49,648 bases of DNA from Thiotrichaceae bacterium. GTDB lineage: Bacteria > Pseudomonadota > Gammaproteobacteria > Beggiatoales > Beggiatoaceae. Below the pieces are notes generated by a model, which was not told the origin of the DNA, searched no databases, and saw nothing but the letters and a program-made list of their open reading frames with translations. Location of the stretch: assembly GCA_016745055.1 (NCBI GenBank), contig JADGDF010000001.1, positions 1 through 49,648 of the forward strand, given 5' to 3'. Position 1 is the stretch's first letter. The number at the start of each line of letters is the position of its first letter. Shown piece after piece: positions 20,996 to 30,361 of this stretch. A program made the translations under genes and the position numbers.

Positions 20996-21079
20996 AAGTC
21001 AAAATACATTTGATTCAGGGTAAGGTAGCGCCTCAGTTTCTATGGGTTTTAAGTGGAGAAATTGGCATGATGCCTTTAT

Positions 21080-21293
21080 TTTCTCGTTCCACGTTCTACG
21101 TGGAATGACAAAAGGGACGCTCTGCGTCCTCCTTTGATGCTTTTGAAGTGGCGCAGAGCGCCTGGTCTGCATCACCACGCAGAGCGTAGTGACGAGAAAC
21201 AAGAGAAACAACTTATAGTTCAAGATTTTTCTCGTTCCACGTTCTACGTGGAATGACAAAAGGGACGCTCTGCGTCCTCCTTTATGCTTTTGA
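21080..21293. repeat. Duplicated 65-bp repeat in the atpA-ROCO gap
   Basis: The 386-bp gap after atpA holds two direct copies (21080-21145 and about 21229-21293) of a unit beginning TTCTCGTTCCACGTTC and including GGGACGCTCTGCGTCCTCC. Between them is a GCAGAGCG-rich stretch. A diverged copy in reverse orientation lies at about 40905-41000. No gene was seen. Confidence 0.7.
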
Positions 21294-21316
21294 CGAGAAA
21301 ACTTGGATTATTAACG

Positions 21317-23701
21317 TTAAAAAATCTTATACCAGGCAGCGGTGGCGATAGCAAATGCAGCAATCACCGCCAAAATTTGTAAGAACAGTTTCCAACGTCC
21401 CGCCCATTCAGGCTTGGGTTCATCATTTTCTTTTTTAGATTCTTCGTCGACAGTTATTGCTTGAGTGACGTCATCGCCTGTGTTCAAATTCACATGCTGA
21501 ATATTGTTACTGTGAATATGAATATCTCTGCTATTTCCTTCATTCATGTGTCTTTCCTCACGTTCTCGTTGCCGATTTTGGGGATCGCTTAGTCCATTTA
21601 AAAGTGTTTGAACATCAATATCTTCATCAATTTCGTCTAAATAGTCCGTTTCCTTACCTTTGACTTCTAATCTAAGTAGCCGTTGATAAGAAACGTTCGT
21701 GCCTTTATAGGGCACAAATTCTTTGATAGTCAACTTTGCAAAAGTGCTGTGAATAGTTTTGAACTCATTACGAATAATACCCAACAAAACGCGACGAGTT
21801 TGGGTTGTTCCATTGACTGAAATAAAAATCTTTTTGTCTTCCAAATCGGTTTTAATCAGTGCTTTATTATTTTCATGCGTTAACATGACGCCCGTAAACC
21901 AGTACGTTTTTTTGGAAATCAACTTATGCATACGCACTAAAAATCGTGAAAAAATGCTGCTGGGCAGGACATCATAATGATATTCAAATTTTAGGCAATC
22001 TTTATCATTCCAATTCAAGTCAGGTTCTTCGCGGTTAAGCAAATCTGCAATCAAATAGCTTTCTTCCGCAGTGTTGGGCATTTCAAAGCACAGTTCAAAC
22101 TTTGTCATCAACTCGATTAAAGTACGGTGCTGTGTTTGTGGATAACGTGTATTGTCAAGCAGTTCTGATAACTGTGGAAGTTCTAACACACCTTTGGTTT
22201 GAAACAGTACATGACAGTTAATCAGTTTGTAAATCGCTTCAGTGGCCCAATTTGGCTTGAGAATATTGGTATTTTGCAGTTGTGGACGTTTTGTGTCTTC
22301 TCGAAAATTTAGAACAATACCCAAATCATGCAGCAAATCAATCAGTGTTTTTTGAGGACTGGTTTCATTAATTTGATGTTTTGTGCAAACTTGAACGTAA
22401 TGATCGTAGGTGATGAAATCATCAGGCATGGCTTCCAGTTGTTGTTTTAGGTCAAACCAGGATTTGGGTAAAATATCAAAAACATGAGGTAATTGTTTAA
22501 TTTGTTTTGTGATGGCCGTTTTGAGTGTATCAATCCCTGTATTTTTTTTACAAGAAATATCGTAGAAGCCTTGAATATTTTTGTATTTTTGTTGTAGGAA
22601 TTTTTTGTTGAAGGCAAGCTGATGTTCATCTGTTTTGTTGACAACAACAAGCACGGGTGAGTCGCCACCATAGGTTTGAATGAGTTTTAACCAATATTCG
22701 GGACGACTGAATTCTTCACCTTGACGCGCATCAATGAGGAGGATATACAAACTGCGTTTGGTGAGGAAAAACTGGTGGGTGGCGTGCATGACTTCTTGGC
22801 CACCAAAATCCCAAACATTCAGGCGAATTTGTTGATTATCAATAGGTACCTGCCATTTTTCAACGTTAATACCTTCGGTTTTGCTTTCTGTATCATTGTA
22901 AGTATCATACAGTAAACGGTTGACCAGAGAAGTTTTACCTATTCCTCCTTGACCTAGAATAATTACTTTGGCTTCATTAAGAGGAAGATTTTCTTCTTTT
23001 GCTAATGATTGAAAATAGTCTCTAATGGCGGGAATGCCTTTCTTTGCGATTTCTATAGGCGTGGTCTTTAAGGGGTTATTATTTAGGGAAAGTTGGCACG
23101 AATTTTGGAGTTGGCCTACTTCCGCTGGCAACTCGCTTAACTTATTTCCAATTAAACTTAATTCCCACAAATTCTCCAGTTGACCTATTTCTGCTGGTAA
23201 CTCGCTTAGTTTATTTACACTTAATATCAATGTCTGCAAATTCTTTAGTTGAACTATTTCTGCTGGCCACTCGCTTAAGTTATTTCCATTTAAATTCAAT
23301 TCCTGCAAGTTCCGCAATTGACCTATTTCTGCTGGCAACTCGCTTAATTTATTTCTATCTAAATACAATCTTTCCAACTTCTCCAGTTGACCTATTTCTG
23401 CTGGCAACTCGCTTAAGTTATTTCCATTTAAATTCAATTCCTGCAAATTCTCCAGTTGACCTATTTCTGCTGGCAACTCGCTTAAGTTATTTCCAATTAA
23501 ACTTAATTCCCGTAAATTCTCTAGTTGACCTATTTCTGCTGGCAACTCACTTAATGCACATTGAAATAAACCCAAACCAATGACTCGTTGTTGATAGTTG
23601 AGTTGATAGCCGACTGAATCATAATAAATCTCATCTAATTTCTTTAATTTCCGGACAATATGTTTTTCAAGTTGGGCAATAATGTCTAAATCGGTGGGCA
23701 T
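21317..23701 (-). CDS. ROCO-family LRR GTPase with C-terminal membrane anchor
   Basis: 794 residues. About seven 23-residue leucine-rich repeats (residues 40-215, unit LSELPAEIGQLENL) lead into a Roc GTPase domain. That domain has G1 GQGGIGKTSL (250-259), G3 DFGGQE (298-303) and G4 NKTD (355-358). A COR domain spans about 410-690. A charged linker and one transmembrane segment (about 772-790) finish the protein. Roco proteins dimerise through COR and act as GTP-dependent switches; relatives are common in Beggiatoa-like and cyanobacterial genomes, with mostly unknown partners. The LRR-coding units are nearly identical at DNA level, so the repeat number can vary. A paralogue lies at 32305-34128 with the same first 11 residues. 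Confidence 0.92.
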   Translation of the reverse strand: MPTDLDIIAQLEKHIVRKLKKLDEIYYDSVGYQLNYQQRVIGLGLFQCALSELPAEIGQLENLRELSLIGNNLSELPAEIGQLENLQELNLNGNNLSELPAEIGQLEKLERLYLDRNKLSELPAEIGQLRNLQELNLNGNNLSEWPAEIVQLKNLQTLILSVNKLSELPAEIGQLENLWELSLIGNKLSELPAEVGQLQNSCQLSLNNNPLKTTPIEIAKKGIPAIRDYFQSLAKEENLPLNEAKVIILGQGGIGKTSLVNRLLYDTYNDTESKTEGINVEKWQVPIDNQQIRLNVWDFGGQEVMHATHQFFLTKRSLYILLIDARQGEEFSRPEYWLKLIQTYGGDSPVLVVVNKTDEHQLAFNKKFLQQKYKNIQGFYDISCKKNTGIDTLKTAITKQIKQLPHVFDILPKSWFDLKQQLEAMPDDFITYDHYVQVCTKHQINETSPQKTLIDLLHDLGIVLNFREDTKRPQLQNTNILKPNWATEAIYKLINCHVLFQTKGVLELPQLSELLDNTRYPQTQHRTLIELMTKFELCFEMPNTAEESYLIADLLNREEPDLNWNDKDCLKFEYHYDVLPSSIFSRFLVRMHKLISKKTYWFTGVMLTHENNKALIKTDLEDKKIFISVNGTTQTRRVLLGIIRNEFKTIHSTFAKLTIKEFVPYKGTNVSYQRLLRLEVKGKETDYLDEIDEDIDVQTLLNGLSDPQNRQREREERHMNEGNSRDIHIHSNNIQHVNLNTGDDVTQAITVDEESKKENDEPKPEWAGRWKLFLQILAVIAAFAIATAAWYKIF

Positions 23702-23806
23702 GGGGTGATTCCTTTTGTTTGAATCAGAATTTGCAGGATTTTAGAATTAACAGAATGAAATTGTAGATATTTTTGGGATTTGAAGCAAATACTTAAGGTT
23801 GTTTTA

Positions 23807-24065
23807 CTCGTGACTACGCACCCGCGTTGTCAAGTTCAGTCGACGCACCCGCGTCCACAGGAGGACGCTGGTGCGTCCGGTGTTTCATTCCACGCGAGTG
23901 TATGGAACGAGGAATGTGCTATTTCGCAAATTAAAATTTGCACTCCTGCAAACCATTCTTGCACAAACCCGTAGGAGTGCTATTTCGCAAATTAAAATTT
24001 GCACTCCTGCAAACCATTTTTGCACAAGCCCGTAGGAGTGCAAAATTTATTTTGCTCGTGACTAC
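23807..24065. repeat. Repeat block flanked by 11-bp direct repeats
   Basis: The 383-bp gap between the ROCO and thioesterase genes has no gene. CTCGTGACTAC occurs at 23807-23817 and 24055-24065. Between them is a GC-richer piece with CGCACCCGCG and GGACGC motifs, then two tandem 61-bp units (23916-23976 and 23977-24037). Each unit contains GCAAATTAAAATTTGC and GCACTCCTGCAAACCATT. The direct repeats may be a target-site duplication. Confidence 0.6.
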
Positions 24066-24084
24066 TTATAAAATTTTGTCGGGG

Positions 24085-24501
24085 TCAGAGAGTATGTATA
24101 TAAGCGTTCAATGCATCTCTTAACACCTGTGGAATAGGGGTAGGCAAGCCATTTCTTAACATACACGCAATTTGTTGTTCACCTTTTGCAATCAACTCTT
24201 CTTTGTCGCCTTGTTGCCGAAAATAGTCAAACAACATGGTGATCCGACTTTCAGTGACACTGCCCGCCTGCATCTTTATGAGCACATGATCAAATGCAAA
24301 TAATTCATTAAAATATTCGCAAGAGACTTTTGTTGTCACCATGACTAAGTCCTCTTGAAACATTTGTAATACTGATTCTGCATGGTCTTTTAAAAACATT
24401 TCTCGACAACGCCCTTGCCAACGAACATGATTCGCGTAATACACATTGCCAACTAAATTGGTTTCTTCAAACGTTACTATGTGCCGCCATTCGTAGTACA
24501 T
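24085..24501 (-). CDS. Enediyne-type hotdog thioesterase
   Basis: 138 residues of the 4-hydroxybenzoyl-CoA thioesterase-like fold. The block FEETNLVGNVYYANHVRWQG followed by RCREMFLKDHA is the hallmark of the thioesterases that partner enediyne PKSs (the SgcE10/CalE7/DynE7 group). These release the polyene chain from the PKS. The start overlaps the PKS stop by 25 bp, so translation is probably coupled. No further biosynthetic gene follows downstream. Family assignment is strong from the motif and the neighbour. Confidence 0.88.
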   Translation of the reverse strand: MYYEWRHIVTFEETNLVGNVYYANHVRWQGRCREMFLKDHAESVLQMFQEDLVMVTTKVSCEYFNELFAFDHVLIKMQAGSVTESRITMLFDYFRQQGDKEELIAKGEQQIACMLRNGLPTPIPQVLRDALNAYIHTL

Positions 24502-27500
24502 GATTTCCTTATTAAAATAGCCAAGGCTAAATCGCTTTCTTGAAGTTTGATGATGGTTGACACGATATTAACTTGTTCTGAAGCTAACACTAACCAATTA
24601 TCGGTATCAACGGTTTGTATAAATAGTGGTGTATTAACATCCAAACCTGCTTTTTTCAGGCATTCTTTTGCTGTCCACAATCGAGTAGCAACTTGTTGTT
24701 CATCTTCTGCTAATTTTTCTGTGAGTGGGGAAATTAACGTATGTTGCTGGTTGAGTAAATCTTGCCAAGTGTCCATGCTGCGCAGTGTAATCACTTCTAA
24801 ATCACAAGCTACCTGATTTAAACTAGACACCACGAAAGTGAATGAGTCAGCGTGTGTGATGGAAACATTTTCAACGCTATCCACTAGCTCCGGTTTGCCA
24901 TCTGGACGTTTTGTCATTTGTTGGCCTAACAACTGTTTAACGGCCGTTTCGCTGTCGGTGTTTTCATAAAAGCCGAATTTCACAGAGCTGTCAGGCAATA
25001 ACTCTTGGCATTTCCGCTCAACATAGCTAGCCAATAAGCAAGTGAGCCAGCCTTGTGGCCAAGCAATTGGTGAGACACGACGTAATTGCAAACCTTGCCA
25101 AACTTCTTTGACTTCTCCATGTTGGCCCCACACAGTCAAATCATAACAATACACATCGTCAGCTTGCCAACGTTCCACTGCTTGCATTAATAAAGGTCGT
25201 GGTACGTTTGGGTTGAAAATATGGAGTTTTTCCATGCCAACAGGTAACAATTGCAAATGTGGCGTACATACTTGAATAGCATGAATAGTGGCATCTCGCA
25301 CGCCTGGATTACCCAATAACAAGGTTGGTGCTAAATAACGTCCAAACCACGGTTGTTCACTGTCATTTAACTCGGCAATGCATTGTTTAGCTTCAATGTG
25401 TTGATAACCACTAACACACTGGAATCGCCCTTGTTGGAAGAACAAATTGCCGTATAAAGAAGGCACATTCAAGCGTTTTGTCGATTCAGGAAGAGATAGT
25501 GCCTGAGTTTCCATAGGCTTAAATACGCATAATGCTTCAAAATGATTCACTTGAAACTGAGTTTGTTCACAACGTAACACCACTTTGACAGAGTGTTCAT
25601 CATAAGCCAATGCGGCGATGCGTAAAGTTTCATTATCAGAAATCACAATGGGATAGGAAAATTTGAGATCTTCAAATACAGGGATTTTTTCTGTGCCAAG
25701 CACTGCCATTGCTGCTTGCGCCATGGCCTCAAACGAGACCACCGCAGGCAGCAACATTTGTTTGGCATACACATGTTCTGTGAGATAGGGATCGTTGATG
25801 GCAGATAAGTTTGCGTCGACGACTAATTCAATGCCAGGATAATATACCAAGGGTGTTTCTAAAAACCGTAAAAAAGGTAAATCCGGTATTTCTCTAGGCA
25901 GAATGTCTGGCAAACGTCCACTGACCACCACAGTGGTAGGACAATTTTCAGTTTTTAACACTTGCTGCAAAATTTTAATACCAATTTCTGGCGAAATAGG
26001 CATAATGCCTTGACGAGCAAGTACTTCATCGCTGCCCAATTTTTTACCCATCCCAACCTCCGACCACACAGACCATTCCAACGTCAAACAGCGACATTGT
26101 AGATGAGCTTGTTGAAACTCAACGGTCATGTGGGCTAACCATTCATTGGCCAATGCATAATGCGCTTCACCAGGTAAACCCGCCGTGGCAATAATAGAAC
26201 CAAAGTTGAGCAATAATTTTAATTTGTTAGGCTCAATCGCCGCTAAAATATAACGTAATCCTGCAACTTTGGGGGCTAAGGTGCGTTGAAATGCGTCATT
26301 GTCTAATTTATGCAATAAGGCTGGCTGATTAATTCCTGCACCGTGTAAAATTGCGGTAATTTCTCCAAATTCTGTGGTAATTTGCTGGATTGTATTTTGA
26401 ATCGCTTGTTCGTTGGTAATATCCGTTGAAAAATAGCTGAATTTAATCCCCATCTGTTGCAGACGATTTAAGTTGGTTTGCAATTCAGAATCTTTTTCGA
26501 CCAAAGAACGTCCCAATAAAATTAACTGTGCGCCCGTTTCTTTAGCCAAAGAAGCCGCACATTCTGCAGTAATTCCCTTGCCACCGCCGGTAACTAATAA
26601 AATGTCTTCAGAAGTTAAAGGTAAGGACATTTGAGAATCAGCTAAAGGTAACAAACTGAGCAAATGCGTGTGACGAGTGTTTTGAGTGTCGTACCATACT
26701 TCGTGATAATCACTAGCAACCTGAATTTCCGCAACAATATTTTCTACTTGCTGAGTCTGATTAGTTAATGTAATTACACAAGTGGTAATGTCAGGATGTT
26801 CTTGATAAAAAGTACGACCTAAAGCAGCACAATTCATGTCATATTGCACCACCACAAAATAATCTGGCTGATTGGTTAAAGCTGTTTTGCTGCTTTCTAA
26901 CAACCATTCAATATGAGTTTCATCCACTTTTTCAGGCAAAATTAACACAACACCGGTGTTTCCCCAAGTGTTTAAATGAGTTAACAAAGATTTATTTAAT
27001 TCCGCATTATGTCCTAATATCTGCCACTGCCCTGCTTGTTTGGGTGTGGTGATTTGAGTGGATAACGCATCGGGTAACCAGTCAACTTTAAACGTCCGAA
27101 TCCAATTTTCTACTCCGGCTGCTAAGATTTCTGGAGGCGCTGAATCTATTTCACCACTGTCAATCCGAGTTTGCATAGCAGCAGCAATTTCTGCCAAGGT
27201 AGAATCTGCATAAGCTGTTGAATCTAAAGGTGCGCTTAAACCTACCTTTCGACTGACTTCGGCAACAATTTGGCCCACCGTGATGGAATTAAGGTGCAAA
27301 TCACTCAGCAAACGGCTATTGTCACTGATACTGTCTGTGGGTAAATCAGCACTTTGAGCAATTAAAATGCGTAAATTTTCCAGAATATCATCACTTTGTG
27401 TTAGCTCAGATGGTTTATTTGCTTCTAGTGATGTTGCGTTATTTGGAGCAGGACAGGGTTCACAACTTTGTGCAGGAACGGTTTTGTAACCTGCTTCCAG

Positions 27501-30308
27501 ATGGTCTAATTTGTCTAAAAAGGCTTGATTTGTATCAAGCGGTGGCGCTAACTCGCAAGGATTAACAAAAAACTTGGATTGATAATTAAACGGTCTAATC
27601 AAACGATTATGCATCAATTGAGAATAATCAAACTTGCCTCCTAACGCATAAATTTCCCCCAAGCTGGACAATAAGTTATGCAAAGAATCAGCAGCCACAT
27701 CCAAACTCACCACAGGTGTATCAGTGATTTGTTGAGTAATATTGGTTAATACTTGGCCAGGCCCCACTTCAATGAATAAATCTGTGTAGGGTATAGCAAG
27801 TTCAACGGCCTGCATGAACAACACGGGGTCGGTTAATTGCGTCACCAACAACTGGTTTAAGTTGATCTGTGAATCACTCGTTACCAAGCTCTGCTTGGTA
27901 ATGCGTGCCAGCAAAGCTCTGCTTTGCGAGTCGGGAAGCAGAGCTTCCCGTGCAGACACTCCCAAGCAGAGCTTGGGAGCGAGAAAATTGGTTTGTGAAT
28001 CTAACGGAGTACCAGTGACTGTTGAAATGACTTCTTTTTGTAAAGGATTAAAGCTAATACTGGACAAGTAGGCTTTAAATTTTTGAGCGGCTGGCAACAT
28101 CAACTTAGAATGGAAACCTCTGGCTAAAGGCAAATAGGTGCTATTAATTGCTTGTGTTTGTTGTTGTAATTGTTTTATACCTGCCTGACTGCCAGACACA
28201 ATGGTTTGATTGTCATTATTAAAACAAGCAATCGTAATTCCTTCAATGGAGTCGCAGAAAGTTTGGGCAGCTTGGCTGGAAGTAGCTAAACTCAACATGG
28301 CACCTTCTGCCGTTTCATCCATCAATTGGCTACGGACTTTAACTATTTCCAACAGCGTTGCGCGATCCATAGCGCCTGCCCAATGTAATGCCGCTAACTC
28401 GCCCAAACTGTGGCCAATTGCTGACTGCGCTTCAATGCCAAATTGGTTAAGAATTTTTAAACCTGCAACTTCTGCAGTAATAATAGCGGCTTGATTGGAA
28501 ACTGTGGCAATATCAGCGTAAAGTGGCATAATTTCTGAAAATTGCTTCCATAAACCAAGATTTAAGCGAATAGGTGATGCTTGACCCGAAAAAAGTAAAG
28601 TAATTTTGGGATTGATTAATTCAGCATTAAAAAATAGGCCTTTTTGACTATTTAAGAAAGGTTGCGTACTTTCAGCGAGTTTATTAATTAACACAGTTAA
28701 TTTTGCGGTTAAATCACTGGGTGATTTTGCCACCAATGCTGCTCGAACAGGGTTAATTTGATTGAGTTGGGTGAGTAAATCAGCAGCCAAATCACCTAAC
28801 TCTGCAAAAGAAATACATGATACAACCTCACGCAATTTTTCTAATTTGGATACCAGTTTTGTCGTGTTTTCTGCGTCTAACAATAGCAGTTCGCAATCTT
28901 GAGAATTAACAACTTTTTCTTTGGCAACTAGTTTAGTGCGGGTTATGTGATGTACACTTTCAATGGTCACATGGGCATTAATTCCCCCAAACCCAAAGGA
29001 ACTTGCGCTAGCTCGTAACGGTGATGATTTAGGCCATATTTCGGCATCGGATAGTAATTGCAAACTATTGTTGTGCAAAATAGGATTAGGTTGCTTGACG
29101 CCCGTAGTAGGGGGCAGCACTTGTTGGTGGACAGCTAATACTGTTTTCAAAAAGCCTGCGATGCCAGACGCTGCTTTGGTATGACCGATATTGGCTTTTA
29201 TCGATCCTAGCGCCGCGTGATGTTTAGTTTGTCCTCTTGCTAAAGTTAAGGCTTGTAATTCTACTTTATCACCCATTTGGGTGCCAGTACCGTGTCCTTC
29301 AAACAGGGAAACCGTGTCAATGCCATAACCTGCTTTTTTGTAAGCGCGAGATAAAGCTAAAGATTGCCCCTTAACTTCAGGGCGCGTCAACCCCCCACTG
29401 CCATCTGAAGATAAGCCCCAACCTCGAATGACTGCATAACAACGTAAATTATTGGCCAGCGCATCTTCATAACGCATCAACACTGCAAATCCACAACCTT
29501 CACCCGGCCAAAAACCGTTGGAGTTTGCATCATAAACCAACATTTCTGAACTGGCCAAGGCTTGCGTTTTGGAAAAACCAACTAGTTCAAAGGGGTCTAA
29601 ACTTAAATCCACACCACCGACAACAGCAGTATCTATATCTCCCAATATCAATGCATTACACGCATTTGAAACGGCAACTAGAGAGGAACTGCAAGCCCCA
29701 TCAAGCGTATAACCACCCCCACCAAAATCAAAATAATTACAAATTCTTCCAGCAATGGTGTTGGATAAACCGCCTGCTAATGTTTCTTCACCAACAGGAG
29801 GAAATGCTTGTTTATAGTTAATTTCTAATTGAGCTAAAAATTCAGCGCGTTTATCTGCAGACCAATCCCGTAATTCGTGATTTAACACCCGCCGAACATA
29901 GGGCCAACGCAGGCGCATTAATTCAGAGCGGGAAAATTCACCCGTTAGCGTATTGCCGACTAAAACGCCTGTATTTTCAGGAGAAAAACCCTGGGGAAAG
30001 CCTGCATCTTCCAAGGCTTGAGCAGCAACGTCTAGCGCTAACCAATGGGTTAAATCAGTGCTGCGATAAGTATTACCAGAAATATGGTATTTAACACGAT
30101 CAAATTCATAACCCTCAATGACGGCTGCATGTTCACAGTACACACTGTCGGGAGTGGTCTTATCACTGGAAAAATAATCTGCCAGATTTAATCTTTCTGC
30201 TGGCATTTTGCGAAAAGCCCGACGTTTGGAAATCACATTTTCCCAAAGTGCTTGAGGATTATTTGCATCTGGATAACGGCAAGCCATACCAACGACAGCG
30301 ATGTTCAT
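24477..30308 (-). CDS. Iterative type I polyketide synthase, enediyne PksE type
   Basis: 1943 residues, the length of enediyne PKSs. KS (1-450): Cys206 in LDGACSSSL, His339 in FEGHGTGT, His376 in NIGHTK. AT (565-895): Ser634 in IGHSLGELAAL. ACP (970-1050): Ser1007 in LHLNSITV. KR (1230-1460): TGGGKG at 1239-1244, with Ser1370, Tyr1383 and Asn1387. DH (about 1490-1700): His1511 and FFQQGRF. The C-terminal phosphopantetheinyl transferase (1750-1943) has ACDLEVI and LWTAKECLKKAG. This order with an integral PPTase distinguishes PksE from multi-ACP PUFA synthases. The enzyme makes a linear polyene released by the thioesterase. The AT region holds a 42-codon in-frame palindromic insertion (residues 770-811). 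Other enediyne core genes are not in the window. Confidence 0.93.
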   Translation of the reverse strand: MNIAVVGMACRYPDANNPQALWENVISKRRAFRKMPAERLNLADYFSSDKTTPDSVYCEHAAVIEGYEFDRVKYHISGNTYRSTDLTHWLALDVAAQALEDAGFPQGFSPENTGVLVGNTLTGEFSRSELMRLRWPYVRRVLNHELRDWSADKRAEFLAQLEINYKQAFPPVGEETLAGGLSNTIAGRICNYFDFGGGGYTLDGACSSSLVAVSNACNALILGDIDTAVVGGVDLSLDPFELVGFSKTQALASSEMLVYDANSNGFWPGEGCGFAVLMRYEDALANNLRCYAVIRGWGLSSDGSGGLTRPEVKGQSLALSRAYKKAGYGIDTVSLFEGHGTGTQMGDKVELQALTLARGQTKHHAALGSIKANIGHTKAASGIAGFLKTVLAVHQQVLPPTTGVKQPNPILHNNSLQLLSDAEIWPKSSPLRASASSFGFGGINAHVTIESVHHITRTKLVAKEKVVNSQDCELLLLDAENTTKLVSKLEKLREVVSCISFAELGDLAADLLTQLNQINPVRAALVAKSPSDLTAKLTVLINKLAESTQPFLNSQKGLFFNAELINPKITLLFSGQASPIRLNLGLWKQFSEIMPLYADIATVSNQAAIITAEVAGLKILNQFGIEAQSAIGHSLGELAALHWAGAMDRATLLEIVKVRSQLMDETAEGAMLSLATSSQAAQTFCDSIEGITIACFNNDNQTIVSGSQAGIKQLQQQTQAINSTYLPLARGFHSKLMLPAAQKFKAYLSSISFNPLQKEVISTVTGTPLDSQTNFLAPKLCLGVSAREALLPDSQSRALLARITKQSLVTSDSQINLNQLLVTQLTDPVLFMQAVELAIPYTDLFIEVGPGQVLTNITQQITDTPVVSLDVAADSLHNLLSSLGEIYALGGKFDYSQLMHNRLIRPFNYQSKFFVNPCELAPPLDTNQAFLDKLDHLEAGYKTVPAQSCEPCPAPNNATSLEANKPSELTQSDDILENLRILIAQSADLPTDSISDNSRLLSDLHLNSITVGQIVAEVSRKVGLSAPLDSTAYADSTLAEIAAAMQTRIDSGEIDSAPPEILAAGVENWIRTFKVDWLPDALSTQITTPKQAGQWQILGHNAELNKSLLTHLNTWGNTGVVLILPEKVDETHIEWLLESSKTALTNQPDYFVVVQYDMNCAALGRTFYQEHPDITTCVITLTNQTQQVENIVAEIQVASDYHEVWYDTQNTRHTHLLSLLPLADSQMSLPLTSEDILLVTGGGKGITAECAASLAKETGAQLILLGRSLVEKDSELQTNLNRLQQMGIKFSYFSTDITNEQAIQNTIQQITTEFGEITAILHGAGINQPALLHKLDNDAFQRTLAPKVAGLRYILAAIEPNKLKLLLNFGSIIATAGLPGEAHYALANEWLAHMTVEFQQAHLQCRCLTLEWSVWSEVGMGKKLGSDEVLARQGIMPISPEIGIKILQQVLKTENCPTTVVVSGRLPDILPREIPDLPFLRFLETPLVYYPGIELVVDANLSAINDPYLTEHVYAKQMLLPAVVSFEAMAQAAMAVLGTEKIPVFEDLKFSYPIVISDNETLRIAALAYDEHSVKVVLRCEQTQFQVNHFEALCVFKPMETQALSLPESTKRLNVPSLYGNLFFQQGRFQCVSGYQHIEAKQCIAELNDSEQPWFGRYLAPTLLLGNPGVRDATIHAIQVCTPHLQLLPVGMEKLHIFNPNVPRPLLMQAVERWQADDVYCYDLTVWGQHGEVKEVWQGLQLRRVSPIAWPQGWLTCLLASYVERKCQELLPDSSVKFGFYENTDSETAVKQLLGQQMTKRPDGKPELVDSVENVSITHADSFTFVVSSLNQVACDLEVITLRSMDTWQDLLNQQHTLISPLTEKLAEDEQQVATRLWTAKECLKKAGLDVNTPLFIQTVDTDNWLVLASEQVNIVSTIIKLQESDLALAILIRKSCTTNGGT
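27876..28001. repeat. In-frame palindromic insertion inside the PKS AT domain
   Basis: Four short hairpins in a row: TACCAAGC/GCTTGGTA (27882-27900), GCAAAGC/GCTTTGC (27911-27927), GGGAAGC/GCTTCCC (27933-27949) and CCCAAGC/GCTTGGG (27961-27977). Loops are TCT or AGA. The segment is bounded by 17-bp imperfect direct repeats (27859-27875 and 27985-28001, 14 of 17 identical, ending TGTGAATC). The repeat-to-repeat unit is 126 bp, exactly 42 codons, so the frame is kept. It adds a Leu/Arg/Ser-rich peptide between VTGTPL and NLNQLLVTQL, which are adjacent in related AT domains. Confidence 0.8.
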
Positions 30309-30361
30309 ATTAATTCTCTTTTATTATGTAATGCCATACAATTTGTTTAGATAGCCAAGAC

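Noticed and set aside
23230-23583. 117-codon plus-strand frame with repeats (FLLATRLSYF)
   Set aside because: The repeats are the reverse translation of the ROCO leucine-rich repeats.
21317-23701. Tandem repeats in the LRR region considered as a CRISPR-like array
   Set aside because: Units are contiguous 69-bp coding repeats without spacers.
23916-24037. Two 61-bp units considered as a CRISPR array
   Set aside because: Only two units, no distinct spacers, no cas genes in the window.
27814-28071. Plus-strand open frame opposite the PKS AT domain
   Set aside because: It lies antisense to a well-supported domain and stays open only because the palindromic insert and PKS codons avoid stops there.
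24477-30308. PUFA synthase instead of enediyne PKS
   Set aside because: Single ACP, integral C-terminal PPTase, 1943 residues and an overlapping enediyne-type thioesterase fit PksE.
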